NCBI RefSeq assembly: GCF_051521505.1
Contig: NZ_CP150356.1
Location: forward strand, 1,736,001 to 1,800,000
DNA: 64,000 bases
Direction of reading: 5' to 3'
Origin: Sorangium sp025924095
GTDB lineage: Bacteria > Myxococcota_A > Polyangia > Polyangiales > Polyangiaceae
A program made the position numbers and the translations under genes. Shown here piece after piece: positions 62,081 to 64,000 of the stretch. The notes beneath the pieces are model-generated. The model worked only from the letters and a program-made list of their open reading frames with translations. It did no database searches and was not told the origin of the DNA. Positions within the stretch are counted from its first letter, which is position 1. Each line of letters opens with the position of its first letter.

Positions 62081-62455
62081 GCCGGGCGGCGCGGCCGCCG
62101 CGCCGGCGAGCTGGCCCCAGCCGGCGTCCGGGGGATGACGGCATCCCCTCCTGCCGCTCACCCCGCCCGCCGGGCGCCGTGGTTCCCGCCCGTGCCCCAG
62201 GGGGCCCCTCGGTCCTCGCGCATGTCTCACCTCTCGGCCTGAAGACCGCGATCCACGGACAAAAATCGCGGCCCCTGAGAATCGGTGTCCGCCGGTGTGT
62301 TCTGTATTGCACGATGGCCTGAGTCTTCGCTCCAGGACTCGTTGCTTGAGCTCACACGCCCTTGACAGAACGATCATCGATGTGATGGCCTGTCTGAACC
62401 TTCAAGCATGTCCCTTCGGATACCTGCCGCGTCGAATCGCTTCCCTCGAACCGGC
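62081..62455. other. Intergenic region with one hairpin
   Basis: GGGGATG (62131-62137) and CATCCCC (62142-62148) form a perfect 7-bp stem with an ACGG loop downstream of the response regulator; there is no T-run. The 3' half (62250-62450) is lower in GC and probably contains the promoter of the following lipoprotein gene. No gene seen. Confidence 0.45.
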
Positions 62456-63790
62456 ATGTGCCCCGCGGCTCGCCGGCGACGGTCGCGCTGTGGGGAGACC
62501 GGGCTGCTCGTGGGACTCGCGTTCCTGCTCTCGGCCTCCTGTGCGCCGACGGAGCCAGAGCACCCCGAGAATGCGGTCCTCATCGGGGCGCTCCTGCCCT
62601 TCTCCGGCAGCGAGTCGGCCATCGGCCGCAACCTCGAGCAAGCGATGCTGCTCGCGATCGACGACCTGAACGCCGCGGGGGGGATCGACGGGAGGCCGTT
62701 CGACCTGCGGAGCCGAGACAGCCACTCGAACTCGGAGCGCGGGCTCGTTCAGCTGCAGGAGCTGCTCTATACGGATCGAGTCGCCTACTTCGTCGGGCCC
62801 GAAGAGAACGAGATCGCCCGTGACATCACGCAGGACGTGAAGTGGCTCGACGCGTTTCACATGCTGCCGGGGTACGCCGCGCCCACGGTCGCGCGCAGCG
62901 AGGCGAAGGGGGGCTGGATGCGGCTCGCCCCTTCCGCGTTCGACGTCGGCTGCGCGCTGGCGATCCTCGCCGTTCGCGAGGGGATCGACACGGTGAACAG
63001 CCTGGCCGCGACGGACGACTACAACGCCAGCGTCAGCAGCGAGTTCACGACCAGCTTCGCCTCGTCCGGCGGGAGGATCCTCCCCTCGGTGACGTTCACG
63101 TCGGGACGGCCGTCGTACACGGCGAAGATCGAGACCGCCTTCGGCGCGCGCGCCGGCCGCACGCTCCTGGCCGCCTATCCCGCCACCGGCTCGACCATCG
63201 TGACCGAGTGGACCGTCTCCGGCCGCCCGGGCACCTGGCTCCTCGGCCCGGCGCTGCGCACCGAGGTGCTCCTCGCCAACATCCCTGCGGGCTCTCTCGA
63301 CGGATACTTCGGCGTCTCGCCCTCGCTGAGCCTGCGGAGCGAGTGCCGCATGACGGACGGAGCCGAGGAGTCGGTCGACTGCGCGACCGGGAACGCCGCC
63401 GCCTTCATCGGACACTTCTCCAGCCGGTGGGGCGGCGAGGCTCCGCTGCCCGCAGCGCACTTCTATTACGACGGCGTCGTCCTCACCGCGATGGGGCTCA
63501 CGTACGCCCACGCGAAGAGCGGGAAGATCCCTTCCTCCGGACACGAGCTGCAGAAGATCATTCGTGAGCTCAACAGCCCCGACAACGAAGCTGCCTCGTG
63601 GCGGGATCTGGGCGCGGCGATGACCAAGCTCCGCGCGGGGGTCCCTCTCCGTTACGTCGGCGCCGCCGCCGAGTACGACTTCGATGAATACGGGGCGAAC
63701 AGGCATTCATTCATGCAACGATGGACCGTGGACGGCGACGCCTTCGTCGATCTCGCCCCCATCGCCGTCAGGTGCCTCGTCGGGCCATGA
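62456..63790 (+). CDS. Periplasmic-binding-protein-like lipoprotein (branched-chain amino acid receptor type)
   Basis: A 444-aa exported protein. An Arg-rich n-region and the helix LLVGLAFLLSASC form a lipoprotein signal. The mature part is a type 1 periplasmic-binding fold: VLIGALLPFSGSESAIGRNL, AIDDLNAAGGIDGRPFDL and YFVGPEENEIARDIT, then a second lobe (GRTLLAAYPATGSTIV, AHFYYDGVVLTAMGL). The start is ATG 62456, with an alternative at 62408. No permease or ATPase gene is nearby, so it may be a sensory or accessory receptor rather than part of a transporter. Confidence 0.82.
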   Translation: MCPAARRRRSRCGETGLLVGLAFLLSASCAPTEPEHPENAVLIGALLPFSGSESAIGRNLEQAMLLAIDDLNAAGGIDGRPFDLRSRDSHSNSERGLVQLQELLYTDRVAYFVGPEENEIARDITQDVKWLDAFHMLPGYAAPTVARSEAKGGWMRLAPSAFDVGCALAILAVREGIDTVNSLAATDDYNASVSSEFTTSFASSGGRILPSVTFTSGRPSYTAKIETAFGARAGRTLLAAYPATGSTIVTEWTVSGRPGTWLLGPALRTEVLLANIPAGSLDGYFGVSPSLSLRSECRMTDGAEESVDCATGNAAAFIGHFSSRWGGEAPLPAAHFYYDGVVLTAMGLTYAHAKSGKIPSSGHELQKIIRELNSPDNEAASWRDLGAAMTKLRAGVPLRYVGAAAEYDFDEYGANRHSFMQRWTVDGDAFVDLAPIAVRCLVGP

Positions 63791-63864
63791 TCTCGCCGTG
63801 AAGTCGAGCTTCACGTGATCAACCCGCGCACGGCCGAACGAACCACTGACTTGAAGGGGGTCTC

Positions 63865-64000
63865 ATGAAGATGATTCGAAGACGCTGGATGGCGGCCTTC
63901 GGGCTCACGCTGATGACGGCGGCATGCGGAGCGGACGACACCACCGGCCAGGGCGAGGAGGCCGCGCCCATCAAGCGAGCGCCGACTCCCCAGAACGAGT
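63865..64000 (+). CDS. Lipoprotein, 5' end only
   Basis: ATG 63865 after AAGGGGG opens a basic leader and the helix WMAAFGLTLMTAACG, a lipobox at Cys 21, followed by an acidic Gly/Glu-rich start of the mature protein. The window ends after ~45 codons, so the function is not visible. It may be co-transcribed with the preceding receptor-like lipoprotein gene. Confidence 0.7.
   Translation, partial: MKMIRRRWMAAFGLTLMTAACGADDTTGQGEEAAPIKRAPTPQNE

Noticed and set aside
62131..62148. Rho-independent terminator after the response regulator
   Set aside because: The hairpin is perfect but no T-run follows on either side, so termination is not claimed.
59243..62377. A 1044-codon minus-strand frame opposite the PAS kinase and response regulator
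   Set aside because: It is antisense to two clear signalling genes and its translation is Arg/Ala/Pro-rich with no domain.

Overview
The window looks like chromosomal DNA of a large-genome myxobacterium of the Sorangium/Polyangium kind. This is inferred from very high GC with strong third-position GC, many lone two-component and PAS/STAS proteins, lipoproteins with Gly/Ser-rich linkers, and scattered toxin-antitoxin and acetyltransferase genes. No rRNA or complete insertion sequence is present. There is one tRNA (Asn, GTT) at 3485-3560.

Layout. 1-3300: the 5' part of the translation factor gene ettA and an oligosaccharide flippase gene, both on the minus strand. 3485-5600: tRNA-Asn with a terminator, a Fic protein gene and a degraded transposase-like piece. 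8373-17280 (down to 5599): a compact minus-strand defence operon of about 11.7 kb. In order of transcription it reads: excisionase-type HTH protein, DUF499/BrxC-like ATPase, small PglZ-domain protein, DUF1156 zinc-ribbon DNA methyltransferase, an unknown 173-aa protein, HNH endonuclease and SNF2-type helicase. Its first five genes overlap or nearly touch. Upstream lies a helix-turn-helix reading frame and an array of eight 20-21 bp repeats. The gene set overlaps BREX type 3 and DISARM but matches neither as I know them, and it is the best candidate here for a little-described system. The HNH gene is lower in GC and is bracketed by two diverged copies of the 3' tail of the unknown gene, which suggests that the locus was rebuilt by recombination.

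17.3-26 kb is a patchy accessory zone: hypothetical genes, a frameshifted Cys-rich lipoprotein gene, a UPF0175 antitoxin gene with a broken DUF3368 toxin gene, a FAD monooxygenase divergent from a LysR regulator, an SDR fragment, a Uma2 endonuclease, and a GNAT toxin-antitoxin pair with a clear operator. 26.1-28.5 kb holds the molybdate operon modABC with stop-start overlaps. 29-35.6 kb holds a sensor kinase, an unusual protein next to a truncated MocR regulator, an SDR, a lipoprotein, a DUF6223 repeat protein and an AraC regulator.

35.6-45.7 kb carries secreted proteins (a beta-propeller-like protein and a pectate-lyase lipoprotein), a 4Fe-4S uracil-DNA glycosylase-like protein, a YkgJ protein, a PAS-STAS regulator, an isochorismatase-AlkB fusion broken by an internal deletion, and a divergent ArsR/SRPBCC pair. 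45.7-64 kb carries a double GNAT, an AsmA-like protein, topoisomerase IB, a ferritin-like protein, a RelBE-type pair, an acyl-CoA dehydrogenase, a methyltransferase, an LsrG-like/iron-ADH pair, two coupled genes of unknown function, a PAS histidine kinase with a response regulator, and a substrate-binding lipoprotein. A further lipoprotein gene is cut by the right edge.

Functions were assigned by eye from protein motifs. No database search was run.
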